A stretch of DNA of 64,000 nt from Trileptium ribeirensis (GCA_030248225.1 JASANE010028524.1:1-64000), one strand, 5' to 3'. Shown: positions 11,035-24,258, counted from the first letter of the stretch. The notes: generated by a model not told the origin, from the sequence alone. A program made the numbers and translations.

Positions 11035-12396
11035 TGGACTGCCTTTGTTCACTAGGTAGTTTGAGAGTGACCAAAACTAAACAAGCTGGACTGCCTTTGT
11101 TCACTAGGTAGTTTGAGAGTGACCAAAACTGAACAAGCTGGACTGCCTTTGTTCACTAGGTTGTTTGAGAGTGACCAAAACTAAACAAGCTGGACTGCCT
11201 TTGTTCACTAGGTAGTTTGAGAGTGACCAAAACTAAACAAGCTGGACTGCCTTTGTTCACTAGGTAGTTTGAGAGTGACCAAAACTAAACAAGCTGGACT
11301 GCCTTTGTTCACTAGGTAGTTTGAGAGTGACCAAAACTAAACAAGCTGGACTGCCTTTGTTCACTAGGTAGTTTGAGAGTGACCAAAACTGAACAAGCTG
11401 GACTGCCTTTGTTCACTAGGTAGTTTGAGAGTGACCAAAACTAAACAAGCTGGACTGCCTTTGTTCACTAGGTAGTTTGAGAGTGACCAAAACTGAACAA
11501 GCTGGACTGCCTTTGTTCACTAGGTAGTTTGAGAGTGACCAAAACTGAACAAGCTGGACTGCCTTTGTTCACTAGGTAGTTTGAGAGTGACCAAAACTAA
11601 ACAAGCTGGACTGCCTTTGTTCACTAGGTAGTTTGAGAGTGACCAAAACTAAACAAGCTGGACTGCCTTTGTTCACTAGGTAGTTTGAGAGTGACCAAAT
11701 ACTGAACAAGCTGGACTGCCTTTGTTCACTAGGTAGTTTGAGAGTGACCAAAACTAAACAAGCTGGACTGCCTTTGTTCACTAGGTAGTTTGAGAGTGAC
11801 CAAAACTAAACAAGCTGGACTGCCTTTGTTCACTAGGTAGTTTGAGAGTGACCAAAACTGAACAAGCTGGACTGCCTTTGTTCACTAGGTAGTTTGAGAG
11901 TGACCAAAACTAAACAAGCTGGACTGCCTTTGTTAACTAGGTAGTTTAAGAGTGACCAAAACTGAACAAGCTGGACTGCTTTTGTTCACTTGGTAGTTTG
12001 AGAGTGACCAAAACTTAACAAGCTGGACTGCCTTTGTTCACTAGGTAGTTTGAGAGTGACCAAAACTAAACAAGCTGGACTGCCTTTGTTCACTAGGTAG
12101 TTTGAGAGTGACCAAAACTGAACAAGCTGGACTGCCTTTGTTCACTAGGTAGTTTGAGAGTGACCAAAACTAAACAAGCTGGACTGCCTTTGTTCACTAG
12201 GTAGTTTGAGAGTGACCAAAACTGAACAAGCTGGACTGCCTTTGTTCACTAGGTAGTTTGAGAGTGACCAAAACTAAACAAGCTGGACTCCCTTTGTTCA
12301 CTAGGTAGTTTGAGAGTGACCAAAACTGAACAAGCTGGACTGCCTTTGTTCACTAGGTAGTTTGAGAGTGACCAAAACTAAACAAGCTGGACTGCC
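11035..12396. repeat. 52-bp satellite array
   Basis: About 26 copies of a 52-bp unit containing ctgcctttgttcactaggta and gagagtgaccaaaact. Copies differ mainly at aaactAaac versus aaactGaac. The array starts only about 130 bp upstream of the candidate CLUH start codon (10907), so it lies in or next to the promoter. The minus-strand frame through several units is a by-product of repetition. Confidence 0.97.
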
Positions 12397-12479
12397 GGAC
12401 AGTACGCTTCGCGTAAAATTAATTTCGAGAGCATCGGATGCTGTTTTCTAAACGAAACAAACCAGATTCTGAGTTAGCA

Positions 12480-13150
12480 GATTTTCGGCCGGCGCTATGC
12501 CGTCAACGGCGGTCGGCTGACTGTTACTTTTCTACTGGTGAAAGCCACGAATGTCCTTGATCAGGAAATATGGGCCGTCACAATAGAATCGATTACTACA
12601 AAGAGATAAACTACATCACTGGAATTTTTTGATGCATATATAATCGCCTATAACTAACATGCAAAGATTTTGTACCGTCCAGTACATCTTGTCATATTCA
12701 AACACATAACATATATATGTTTTTATTAAACTAATATTTGTGAATATTTAATGATAGACCTTAAAGCCGGCCGTTAAACACAGTCTCGCTATACTTTGCC
12801 TTGGCGTAGGATTTTGCACTTGTGATATTACGCCGCGCAAATATCTCATATGCAAATCGATTTTTAAACAAATTCTGCTAGAGTATTTATGAAAATTAAG
12901 TTCGTATGAGCAGCTTGTTGACAGTCAGCCGATCATTTGGCGTCGCCCAACCGCTGAGCCGTAGGTGGGCGGTTGAACTGTCGCCTGGCCTTTAGGACAT
13001 CGACTAACCGTTGGACTCGAAAGTTTTAACGACGGCCGGCCGTTTGACTTCAAACCCGGCAGTTGCTCAACACTCATTATTAGAGACAAAATCTATTCTT
13101 ACATCTTAGACCGTTGGTCAAACACGGTCAGGCGACATTTTCGAGCGTTA
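12480..13150. repeat. GC-rich cluster of GCCGTT-type motifs
   Basis: Motifs of the form ggccgttaaac (12769), ggccgtttgac (13036), accgttggac (13006), accgttggtcaaac (13110) and gcggttgaac (12970) recur in a region more GC-rich than its surroundings. An inverted pair gtcggctgactgt (12513) / acagtcagccga (12920) frames part of it. It resembles an old foldback transposon; ends are not defined. Confidence 0.35.
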
Positions 13151-13556
13151 TTAAACGACAGCGTCCAAGGCTGCCAATTGTAATTGAGTCATCTTCAGGA
13201 GAGTTTATTTTTGAACTTCACCCATCAGACACAAGTTTTTTTGCAAGGAAAGCTTTCTCGGCTTCAAAGAGCTATTAATTTTGAGAGCGAAAATTATTTC
13301 AAATATTTCAACAAGACTAACTAAAGCGCTGCCTTCTATCAAGAACTGCCGTGAGAATTTTATAATCTACACCGAGCCAGAACGATCACGCGAAATTGTC
13401 ATAATAGTGTCAGTATGGATTGTAGTTATTAAAACAAGAAAAGCTATGCTATAACAAAGTGAGCTTCGAGTATGCCTATTACAAAGAGTGTAAGTATTGT
13501 TTTCTTAAGAGTAATGAGTCACAGCGGTTTAAACTTGTCGGATCTTGGAATTAAAA

Positions 13557-13634
13557 ATGTATGGTGCTCGTGTGGCCCTATAAATTTATGACAAATATAT
13601 CATAAATTTATAGGGCCACACGAGCACCATACAT
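13557..13634. repeat. Perfect 35-bp inverted repeat with 8-nt loop
   Basis: The left arm 13557-13591 begins atgtatggtgctcgtgtggc and is exactly complementary to 13600-13634. The loop is caaatata. Sequence to the right (13635-13720) is AT-rich with further short palindromes. It may be a tiny foldback element, a hairpin RNA precursor or a cruciform-forming site. Confidence 0.97.
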
Positions 13635-13719
13635 ATGATATATATATATGATATATATATATATTTTAATTATATGTAATATACCCTATATATTACATAG
13701 GGTTATATGTAATCGCAAA

Positions 13720-14520
13720 AAACTTAAGATTTATATGAAAACAAAAAAATTTAACCAGACAGTTACGAACAAATTTCAAACAAACGCGTTTTCAGTTAAA
13801 CGTAACCCACTTAGACCACTCGAACATGGCAAGCGTGCAAGGAAGCTTTGGAGGCGCAATTTATTTCTGAAATATTGATAGAGTTGACATTGAAAAAAGA
13901 TGGAACACGTTTTATATTTAATTGAAACTTTTTATTGAAACTGTTATATATAGCTGGAAAAAATTGAACTATCTAATATAGTACCATCCTTCTGAGTAGC
14001 TTGGCAATAATGCACCGCTCTCGTGTGTCAGTGTATAAATGCAGAGTATGATAAAAGTCGATAACAAAGTGTCAACACATGAAACACCACTATTATTATC
14101 AAATTATTAATAGCTAATAATAATACATTGAACAAAAGAAATCAGTTGAGCGTACATTTATGCAAAATGTTTGATTTCAACTGCTGAACTGCAAACTAAA
14201 ATCACATGATAATTGAGTGAACGTAGTGTGGCTTTTGATGAAACCAATATCCAGTTCGAAATTTCACGCGGCATAATAACTGTAGTTGGAACTTAAAAGT
14301 GTTGGTGATATTGCACTAATAGCGACATAAAATCAGTGTACAGTTACAAAATTCTTGAAATTACGCTTGCACTGAATGCTGAAATGGCGGTTGTAAGGAA
14401 CTTTTCATCTAAATGCTGCATTGTAACACAACATTGGTAATATAAAACTATGTTACAACTACGTTACTAGTTGCAGTGTAGCACAGTTTGCCATGCATTC
14501 AAAAATTTGTATCCACAACA
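13720..14520. other. Unique AT-rich region, no gene seen
   Basis: No repeat or coding exon that I can support. Confidence 0.4.
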
Positions 14521-14830
14521 TAGGTGTCAATTGCGGGAGAATGCTCCCTCCAAATATCGGTCCCCCGTCAAACCAAATCTAGTCCCAGTGGAGGTTACGC
14601 ACCCCCTCCCTCCAGCGCCGATAGCGTGCGGATAATTTTACCAAAAATAGGTAAAATAGGGTGAAAACTCGGAGCCTCCTTGCCCGGCAGCGCGTGGCCG
14701 GGTCGAACAGGCTGACCACTGATAATAAACAAGGCGTGCTGTGCCGGGCCGACTTATTGAAATCGCTGTGCGGTGGCGGGCCTATATGGATTTTGAACGA
14801 GTCGTTCTAAGGCCCAAAAAATTTCGGCTC
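14521..14830. other. GC-rich island, possible transposon remnant
   Basis: The stretch is more GC-rich than its flanks, with paired blocks such as tgcccggcagcgcgtggccggg and gtgccgggccgac. No open frame of note and no defined ends. It may be a remnant of a DNA transposon. Confidence 0.25.
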
Positions 14831-17800
14831 TTTCTTCCCTCTATGTTGTACACATACATCATTTCTTCTTATAGCAGCAATTCGTTATAACAATATATCA
14901 AGGATGTACTACTAATATACGCTCAGGGACCATTGTTTCTGGGATCTCTTTGTTTTGACTGTTTAAACAAAAACATCATATTGTACATATAATGGGACAG
15001 TGCATTTTCATGCAGCGAAGCGCACATTATAAAAGAAACCAGCTTCGTTACTACACAGATTGTCGTTTATCCAACAATCACTGTGCTCCGATATGCTCAT
15101 AGGTACAGCTAATTTAAGTAGCTTTTGTCCAGATCTCTCGAACTGGCTTTGAAACTGTGGTCTGATTTTCAAGTATTGACACATGTAATCAAAGATTTAA
15201 ACTAAAATAATGTTCCACACTTATTGAAATCCTCCGAGACTCGAACAATGGTACTTTCTGCAACAAAAACAACTTGAAGTGAGACACAAAATTGAATCAC
15301 TAAACATTTAATATATAATTTAAAAAATGTTTATTTGTCTCTATAGGCATGCGGTGCGATCAGTACGACATACAAGCTGCTTAAATTATGTTTTAGGAGT
15401 AGCGCTGCCAGTTGGAAAGCAAGTTCTATCATGATGGGGTTTACCAGCACCTATTTAATGAGAAAAACAAATAAACTATGATTACTCTCAAGGGATTTAT
15501 TTATCAAAATAACACTGCTAATAAAACAACAGTGTTTTTTGTCTCTTAGCCCTCATGTATCATATCGGACATCATAAAATTTGGAACGCCAGATGGCTCC
15601 CCGTGCTACATACATGCATTTGTATATATAATTTATATAGGTGTCGAAGGTATGTTGATTTAAGGGGGGCGAACAGTAGATACCCGGGGCTACCCGGTTG
15701 GTGTAGGGCAGGTTGTAACCAATAATTTTCTCCACTCGGCCCAATTTTTTCTTATAATTTTCTTTTTTCCACAATTTTTGTCATTTTTCTCATAATGGTC
15801 GAAATGTGCGATGGGCGAGAGTAAACATGACTGGAAAAGCCGACATTTAAAGAAGGTCCCTGAAACGTCTTTGGGCACCTAGGATATAAATATGTCCACA
15901 TACATTGATAGAAATTAGCAGTGCATGGGATATGACAACAATTCCTAATAATTATAGTATAATATGGGGAAATCTTATCTACATTCCGCTGACAAATCTT
16001 ATAGATATACACATGTACTACATTCCGCTGGCTGTCATTAATAATCTTACAGTACAGTGAAGTTTTTGGCAAAAATGCGTTGAAATAAAGTTTCTGCAAG
16101 CCAACTCGTTTCTGTTAAACTTCATATACATATATAGTTTGTCGAGACAAATACATGATTGGGGTAACGATATTTCCTTTAGCCAACTAAAATTTCCAGA
16201 ACAATTGAGAATAAAAGGTTGGGAGCAATTCTTTTATGAAAACTCATAAAATCAGTGCTTTAAACATCACATGTTTGTCGAAATACGTATTTTTGTATAG
16301 TTCATTTACATATATATGGTGTGAAGTTTGAATGTAGATTTGTTTTGCAGCATAAGCAACTTGAATTTAATTAAATTAACTAGATGCTAGTAACTAGACC
16401 GTTGGTTTTCCACTATTATTTTGCCACGTATCCTATACTTGGCAATGTTTAGTTTAACCATTACACAATAGTTGTATAACTGAATATTGGGTGTAGTGAA
16501 CGTAACGGGCGAAGCGAAGAATTTCTATTAGCTGCACAGTGGTAAAATTTGACCGAGTCCGTTATTGGGTTATATATAATGCTGACACGAATAATGCGTG
16601 AGAAAACTTAAAGTGCGCCCCTACAATCCCCTTCTGTGATTAGCGATTGGCGGTAGTTTGTCCGGCATACCACCCATTCGTCAATATAAAAGAGAACATA
16701 AAATTGGTGTTTTGGGCAACAGCATCTAAAACGTTATGTAACAGAAAACTGCCCTATTGAATAACCGATTTGTGATCGTTTGACATTTGAACTGAAAAAT
16801 TTTTATTTTATTGATGAACAAAAATTCCAGCGTTTAATGTTTTGAAACCTATACATCCATATCTAATACCCGCGAACTACACATATTATCAATAATAAAA
16901 CGAAATGTGCTAGAGTAACGAAAAAATGTGGGAATTCGAGTTGCCACGTTGTGTGTTGTGAAACGAAATTGTGGCCAAACAGCAAATAGGTGCATTGTGT
17001 TAGCGAACAGAAAATACGTTCGCGAACGGAAAGTTTTCGAATTAGCTATTGCAGTGAATGTTATGTTCGCTAACAGCGTTTTGTACATATTATCAAAAGA
17101 AGATGGTAAGGGCGTAGCTTAAGTTTACTCGTGCATAACTCAACCTTAGCTGTTCAGATTGATTCGCGCGACAGCTCATATGAAACCTTGCCATCTTTAT
17201 TTGCCCTGTAGCTATGTGCGAAGCTTGATACCTGGGCGCCGCATACACTCGCTACGTCATTGTTTATACACGAAGACACACAGACCGCCTCATCAAGCTG
17301 AATCGATTGATACCAAAATCAGCTCTGTATCTTCAAAGTTGACCAAATTCGGGCTGGGTGGGATAATGGAAAAGAACCGTTTGTTGCTCGTCTTCTTACA
17401 CTTGCGGTCTTCCTAGTACAAATTCAGCCTCCCTCGGCACTTATGCCTACAGCCCTAAAACTAAGATTTCATTAATTTAAGTTTATACAAAATCAATTCC
17501 CCATAACAGGTCAGCTGCACATAAATGTTAACTTAACCTAGTATGTAATTGTTATATATACTAATAATTAAGAACCAGACAAAGCAATTAAAAACTACAA
17601 CGAGTATTAAATATAATGTAGTTGACAGTTTACAAACTTAGAAAACGTTTTAAAGTACAAGGTTTAGTTAGTTTTTTTTCAGCAGCATGTGTAGTTTACC
17701 AATCAATTATCCGACTGTTGCCAACCCATAAACAGCTGATAAGATATGCCAAACGTTAATACACTAGTTATTAAGAAAACAATAATACATGTAAATTGCA

Positions 17801-18760
17801 TAGCAGTTTGCCGGTAAGTATATACGATTGATAAAAATAAAATAAACATATTTAGCAATTGCAGATTTTTACTATTATTACAGATAATAATATGATCGCC
17901 ACGTTAGGTTATTCAATTTAAAACGAAAAAGCCGCGGCACAGGAGTTCTTTTTTGTTAACACATTTTATACGTTGTTTTGTGATGCTAAACGTTTGCAAG
18001 ACCCGCTGAAAAATTAGTAAAAAACCTGAAAAAACAAACAACACAGGCGGTGCCTTAAAAATATTTGAGGATTTGTTTTGGTTGCAAAGCAAACACGCAA
18101 TGGCGAAATAGTTAACTGTTAAAATGAAGTGGTAAAACATTGAAAAAATAGAGGAAGCAAACACAGATTCTGTATGACGGCTAACCCATATAGGGGATAT
18201 GTATAAGCCCATAGTAGGAGTTTACGTTGCATTGTTTCAAAAAAGAGCATCTTCTAAGTTTTGAAAATCAGTTATCAGTTAAGTCTGCCATTACGTCTAC
18301 TCGTCTGCAGATGGCAATTAAAATTGGCTGGAATTTATTTCGACATCGAAATCCACTTGTGTGTCGAACAGCGCTGTGGGTTCTTAGCAAAACCACGGAA
18401 ACCATACCCTCTGATGGAACATATAATTTTTAACGGAAAGATGGGGTGGGGAGTTGGAGCTCGACCCATCTTTTATCGTCAAACTGTTCTAACAAGTTTT
18501 AAACTTTTTATTGTTTCAAACGTTTGATGGTCGAGGTCTGATGAAAACGGGGTCTACGGAAACGTAGGAAGACATCGAACTAAGGTGGTCCGGATGGAAC
18601 GGAATACTTATATGTGCCGAAAATGGCCAAATGTAGTCCTATAGCTATCCATACAGCTAAAATTTATATTTTTGAAACTACTCAGCTAAAATGGAAGCAC
18701 TGCCATAGTAATATTACTAATCCCGAGGTATACCGTGTGATAGGAATACCGTGTGATACG
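14831..18760. other. Gene-poor unique region
   Basis: AT-rich DNA with short frames on both strands that match nothing I know (for example 15752-16099 minus and 17159-17416 plus). Around 16996-17076 an inverted pair (gtgttagcgaacag / atgttcgctaacag) suggests a small foldback element. No splice-framed exon could be supported. Confidence 0.4.
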
Positions 18761-18761
18761 T

Positions 18762-19801
18762 AATGAAATTAATCTTATCCAGCACCTTACGTTAGTTACC
18801 AAATGACAAAAAGCTGAAACAGTACATTAGTAATGACCATCTGCGACCTGTGGCGAAGCAGCAGCAAGGTAGACCAGCAGTCACTTCACCGAATGAAATT
18901 AATCTGGTGCAGCACCTTATGTTAGTTACCAAATAACAAAAAAGCTGAAACAGTACATTAGTGATGACCATCTGCGACCTGTGGCGAAGCAGCAGCAAGG
19001 TAGACCAGCAGTCACTTCACCGAATGAAATTAATCTGGTGCAGCACCTTATGTTAGTTACCAAATAACAAAAAAGCTGAAACAGTACATTAGTGATGACC
19101 ATCTGCGACCTGTGGCGAAGCAGCAGTAAGGTAGACCAGCGGCCACTTCACGGAATGAAATTAATCTGGTACAGCACCTTATGTTAGTTACCAAATGACA
19201 AAAAGCTGAAACAGTACATTAGTAATGACCATCTGCGACCTGTGGCGAAGCAGCAGCAAGGTAGACCAGCAGTCACTTCACCGAATGAAATTAATCTGGT
19301 GCAGCACCTTATGTTAGTTACCAAATAACAAAAAAGCTGAAACAGTACATTAGTGATGACCATCTGCGACCTGTGGCGAAGCAGCAGTAAGGTAGACCAG
19401 CGGCCACTTCACGGAATGAAATTAATCTGGTACAGCACCTTATGTTAGTTACCAAATAACAAAAAAGCTGAAACAGTACATTAGTGCTGACCATCTGCGA
19501 CCTGTGGCGAAGCAGCAGTAAGGTAGACCAGCGGCCACTTCACGGAATGAAATTAATCTGGTACAGCACCTTATGTTAGTTACCAAATAACAAAAAAGCT
19601 GAAACAGTACATTAGTGCTGACCATCTGCGACCTGTGGCGAAGCAGCAGTAAGGTAGACCAGCGGCCACTTCACGGAATGAAATTAATCTGGTACAGCAC
19701 CTTATGTTAGTTACCAAATAACAAAAAAGCTGAAACAGTACATTAGTGCTGACCATCTGCGACCTATGGCGAAGCAGCATCAAGGTAGACCAGCAGTCAC
19801 T
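18762..19801. repeat. 131-bp satellite, 8 copies
   Basis: The unit starts aatgaaattaatctggt and contains gaccatctgcgacctgtggc. Two variants occur: one with gcagcaagg and cagcagtcacttcaccg, one with gcagtaagg and cagcggccacttcacgg. Variant order along the array is a, a, b, a, b, b, b, and an a-like last copy. Frames crossing it are repeat by-products. Confidence 0.95.
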
Positions 19802-21506
19802 TTCGCTTTTTCAATTTGTATAAACAAAGCATGCTGATGCGCAGCCTAGAGTTAAACATCAGTTTTCCTAGCGAACTATACTGCTGAATGATTATCGAGG
19901 AACAGTTAATATCTGTAATCCATTGCAGCTGTCTCTATGAAAAGCGCAAAAGAAATTATTTTTAACTTGCAATATCAGATCGATTTGTTGAGTTGACCCC
20001 CGTAATGTTTTCACATATGACATAACTTTGTAAATGTATTATTGAAAAAATGTTAATAGTAACTTATTACACATAGCATGGCCTGCTCATTGCCTCCCTC
20101 AAAAATTTTCGACCTCCGAAAAATACTAAGGGTCTTACATATTTTTTCAACATGGGTAAATTATACATTGAAAATGTTCATGTGATGTCTTCCAATAAAT
20201 TATTTATTTTTCATTTAATCTATTTTACAGTGTAGTATGTGTAACATAATAATGTTTGTATACCACTACTTAATAGTATGACTCGTACATGCTTTACCCT
20301 CAAGCAATGAAAAATCTAATTGTAAACTTTTTATCAATAAGCAACACAAATGTTTTTGTCTTCAAACCTTCAAAGTCAACAATACAATTTGTTTGAAAAC
20401 ACACCCTTATACTACGTCAATAATGCTCTGGCTTTAACTCTTTTCAAAACTTTTAATGACTTAACTGAAGCATTTCAGGCCTCCTTCTAACGTCCTAAAA
20501 CGCTGGATAATCTATGTAGAATGCTATGAAATATTGCGGCATCTTCACAAAGGTGCGCGTGGTGTGCTCATGCGAAAATATTTTGGTCCCGTTGACATGT
20601 ATGAACACAACAATGACTGTGTAGTGCAACAAACGTACCCTGAAGTTTCGCTTTTTTCGATGTTTTTTTAGTTTATGGTAAAGTTCTTTTTTATAATATA
20701 TTTTGCTTACTGTGAATAAACTGTTTCTGCTGCTTTTGCTTCTTATATCATTTTCTAATTTACTAAAAACAAAAATACATTAGTAGCATGAGTGCATGTA
20801 GCATACATAACAATACATCACCGCTTGATAAGAGCTAACTCCTGAAACCTTTCTCGTTAAATGGTTGTGAACATTCTGTTCGTTGTTAAGTATGGTTAAA
20901 ACCCAAAACATTAGTAGCAGACATATGCAGTTATATTACAGTTAGTGCAAGATTGAAACGAATGGAAATAATAGAACTTTCTAGAAAATGTCTAGGCGAG
21001 CTGAATTGGTTGGTTAGTTCTTATCGTTCTTCTGTTCTCTTCGCTTGTTGTCGTGGTCGGTTGTTGTCAATGAATATAAATATGTCGTCTGACGTGATAT
21101 TATGCTTTTGCAAGCAGTATAAAAATATGCAATTGCGTCATACAAAAACTACAACCAACGACTGATGTAGACGACGTTTTTAAAAGCGAAGCAAAATGTA
21201 GACATATTTTTATGGCAACAAATAAAACTGTTACATAATCTGAAAAAAGATAGTACGGTATATACACTACGTATCTATCTGTACATAAACAAACATATAG
21301 GTATGTTTTTCTAGTATAAATAAATAAACAAATATCTATATACCATGTGCATTAAACGCACGTAATATATAGCTATACGTAAAAACATATGAGGTTTTCT
21401 TATATGAAAACATAATTAATATGCAAATGTTTAAAGTTACTATAAAAACAACTGCCCCTTTCGTTTTCCGTGAAACAAATGCTGCGCTAAAGTCATAAAT
21501 TTTTGC
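19802..21506. other. Unique AT-rich region, no gene seen
   Basis: Only short unconvincing frames, for example 20953-21165 plus. No repeats that I could identify. Confidence 0.4.
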
Positions 21507-21609
21507 AAAATTGAACGACACTGAGATACCATACCTTCAGCTCAAAGTTGAACAAGACTGAGATATCGTACCGTCGCTTCAAAATTGAACGAGATTAGGA
21601 TACCGTACC
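21507..21609. repeat. Diverged 37-bp tandem triplicate
   Basis: Three degenerate copies of a unit of the form aaaattgaacgacactgaga followed by taccatacc-like sequence. Confidence 0.7.
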
Positions 21610-22570
21610 TGAATTTCTCATCGAATATAGCGTAATTTAAGTCAACCATCCTAATTTAATTTTTCGTAGATATTTCATATAAAGACTTTAATAAGAATTT
21701 GCTTGTTGTTTGGTTCTAGAGGAATTTTTGAAGCTTACGTTTCATACAGTCTCTGTGGCGCACCATCTTAGCAAAGAGAGGCTGGTTCAGCTGTACAAGT
21801 CCACAAGTTTAGTTACACAATTTTACAGCAGGGACAAATGGATGACAGCGTGGATAGAACATAAGTGTACGTAGCGCGGAAGTGGCGTAACTCCATAAGG
21901 TCGGACCACCCCAAGTGACTTTTACCTTACACCTACCCACAAATGAAAGCTGACGCACGGAAAGGGCGCTGAAAAATTTGGAAAATTGGTGAGTATTAGG
22001 TAAAAATTGGCACAAATTGCCAAAAATTGAAGGAACTTTTAGCAAAACAGGGGAAAATTAGCCAACATACGAAAAACTGGGTAAAACATTAGGAACATGA
22101 AAGTCCAACCGTATAAAAACTGGAGGGTGCACCCAAGTGGAGACCCCTCCTGTGTGTAATCTGAAGGTACGGACACCCACGCGTGGTGTAAAGTTTGTTT
22201 CAATTCTTATTCATTTCAGACGAAACCAAATTTACAAGTCCAATGGATTCATTTTGCTTTTTTGTAGAGAACAATATATTTTGGCCAATTTGTTTTATAA
22301 AAGAAGTTTACAACACCTTAAAGATTCCCCGTAATGCAATGCTTTTTTTCTTTTTCTTTGTTTGAAAGCTTTATATAATATCATAATTATTGCTACCTCT
22401 AAATAGTTCATAGAACACCACTAAATGATTTGCTGCAGCTATATTATTATTGATCTATGAATGTACTGATCGTGATCTATTATGAATTTTAGTGACACAA
22501 ATAACGAAAACAGCCGGCAGTCCCTGTGGAATAGTAAAACCTGATAATCTATGCGACTTGTGACAGATGT
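21610..22570. other. Unique region, no gene seen
   Basis: Contains short GC-richer patches near 21830-21960 and 22120-22190 but no supportable exon or element end. Confidence 0.35.
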
Positions 22571-23062
22571 GAGAATTTAGGTTCTAGGCTCGGCTCGCTT
22601 CGAGCCGCGTTTGCCGTCATGTATAGGAGCCGAGCAATACCAGAGCTTAATAATTGTCGTTGAGAGCCGAGCCGATCCTGATGTATCTGAAAAAGTTGTG
22701 ATATACTCTTAAAAGCTCTTTCCTAAAAACAAACACAACTATGATAGTTAATGTATAGTACAGTATTCAGCCAACAGCAATAACAGCCGAGATAACCTGT
22801 GCTCGTCTCTTAAAAGCTCTGAAAGCAACTATATATAGCTTGTTCGTTTGTGTAGTATATTATACCTTGAATCGCTAATTTTTCCTAAATATGAGAAGAT
22901 CCGAGCCTGGCTTTAAAATGGAAAGAGCAGAAGCGAGCATGGTTCATGAAGGGCAAAGCCGAACCAAATCCTAAGATTTGTTTGTGAGACTAGAGCCGAG
23001 CAGAGCCGGATATGTTTCAGGAAGAGCCGCACGAGCCGCAGCCTGGAAATCTAACCTTTTTA
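22571..23062. mobile_element. Putative foldback element rich in GAGCCGAG
   Basis: The left end (ttaggttctaggctcggctcg) and the right end (gagccgcagcctggaaatctaacc) are imperfect inverted repeats. Internally gagccgag or its complement recurs near 22588, 22630, 22667 and 22988. No coding capacity. Ends are approximate. Confidence 0.45.
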
Positions 23063-23750
23063 GACTATAGCTTGTGACAAAAACTTCCGCCTAAGACTGT
23101 GAGACAGTAGAAGCAGAAACTAAGTAAACAAATTGAAAGCACTTGTGCAATTTGATATTAGTAGTTATTAGAAGCCATGCTTGCCTCTACCTTCTCGTAT
23201 TTCTCAGTATATACATAGGTATATATAATGCTTACATGAAAGCTTACAATGACGTTGTGGGACTAGAAAAACATTCGACATATTGGTTGCTACCGTACCA
23301 AGTCGAGATAAGGTATAGTAGTGCAAGGCATGCGTTACATACGGAACCCACGCGAAGCTACGGCTTTAACTCTAAATTCTGCCGTTGGTAGGTTGTGTCC
23401 AGGCATTGAGCTCAACTTAGCATCTTTAGTTCGATTACCGTATTATTATTATTTATATTTTGACTCAAACGATTCCTGGACACAGATGCTAGTAGCTCTA
23501 TGAATGAACGAGTGTAGCGTTATAGATCTTAAGCTTAGGCTTAGTATCTCAAGAATGGCAAGCAATAAATTTCACTTATACTCTGTATCATTACATTTTC
23601 AAGCACACTATAGTTAGTTGCAAAATTTAAGTACTTTAAGTACTTATTTAATGTCTACTATAGCGGTTGAACTTTAAAGATTTTATTTCGGGTTGAAAAA
23701 GTATTTTATTGGAAATGTAAGATATGTATTAAATACGTTTGTGCTATGTA
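23063..23750. other. Unique region between two elements
   Basis: AT-rich sequence with no supportable gene. Confidence 0.35.
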
Positions 23751-24258
23751 ATGCGGCGTTCATGTTATAATGTCCCCGCTGTTTATAACTTTTGTCCCCC
23801 TGCAGTCGCGACCATACCGTATACACAGTCAGGGCGACACTCATACTGTAAATCAATTTCCAAGGGTGTACCACACACCCATAACTACTACATTTTTCTT
23901 GACAGTGTCGTACACACCCTTAGCTACTAATTTGATGCGAATTAACTATAACGGACACCGTCAGTAGCTAATGCGGTTTATTAGACAACTGTCCTGTGTG
24001 GTTTTTTCTAAATTTACGATATCTGTATCTAGTCCGTATGAACTTTACTCAAATAATTCCGAACACTGTCAATAAAACTACCAGAAGACACGGTGTGCCT
24101 AACACTGTCGAGAAGATGTAATACCCGTAACTAGCTACCTTTGAAAAAATTATTAAAAACATGGGGGTCTAAGACACCCTGTTGTGAACAGTGTGCCTGA
24201 TACTGTGCGGTATACATAGGTTCCAAACGTTGGGGACATTATAACGTGAACGCCGCAT
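23751..24258. mobile_element. 508-bp non-autonomous DNA transposon (MITE)
   Basis: Terminal inverted repeats of 27 bp with one mismatch: 23751-23777 (atgcggcgttcatgttataa, then tgtcccc) and 24232-24258. The interior has several diverged copies of cacactgt/acagtgt-type motifs (gacagtgtcgtacacaccc, cactgtcaat, aacactgtcg, acagtgtgcc). It codes for no transposase. A target-site duplication is not obvious. Confidence 0.85.

Noticed and set aside
11035..12396. Possible CRISPR array
   Set aside because: The 52-bp units are contiguous with no variable spacers, and the DNA is from an animal. The same holds for all the other tandem arrays here.
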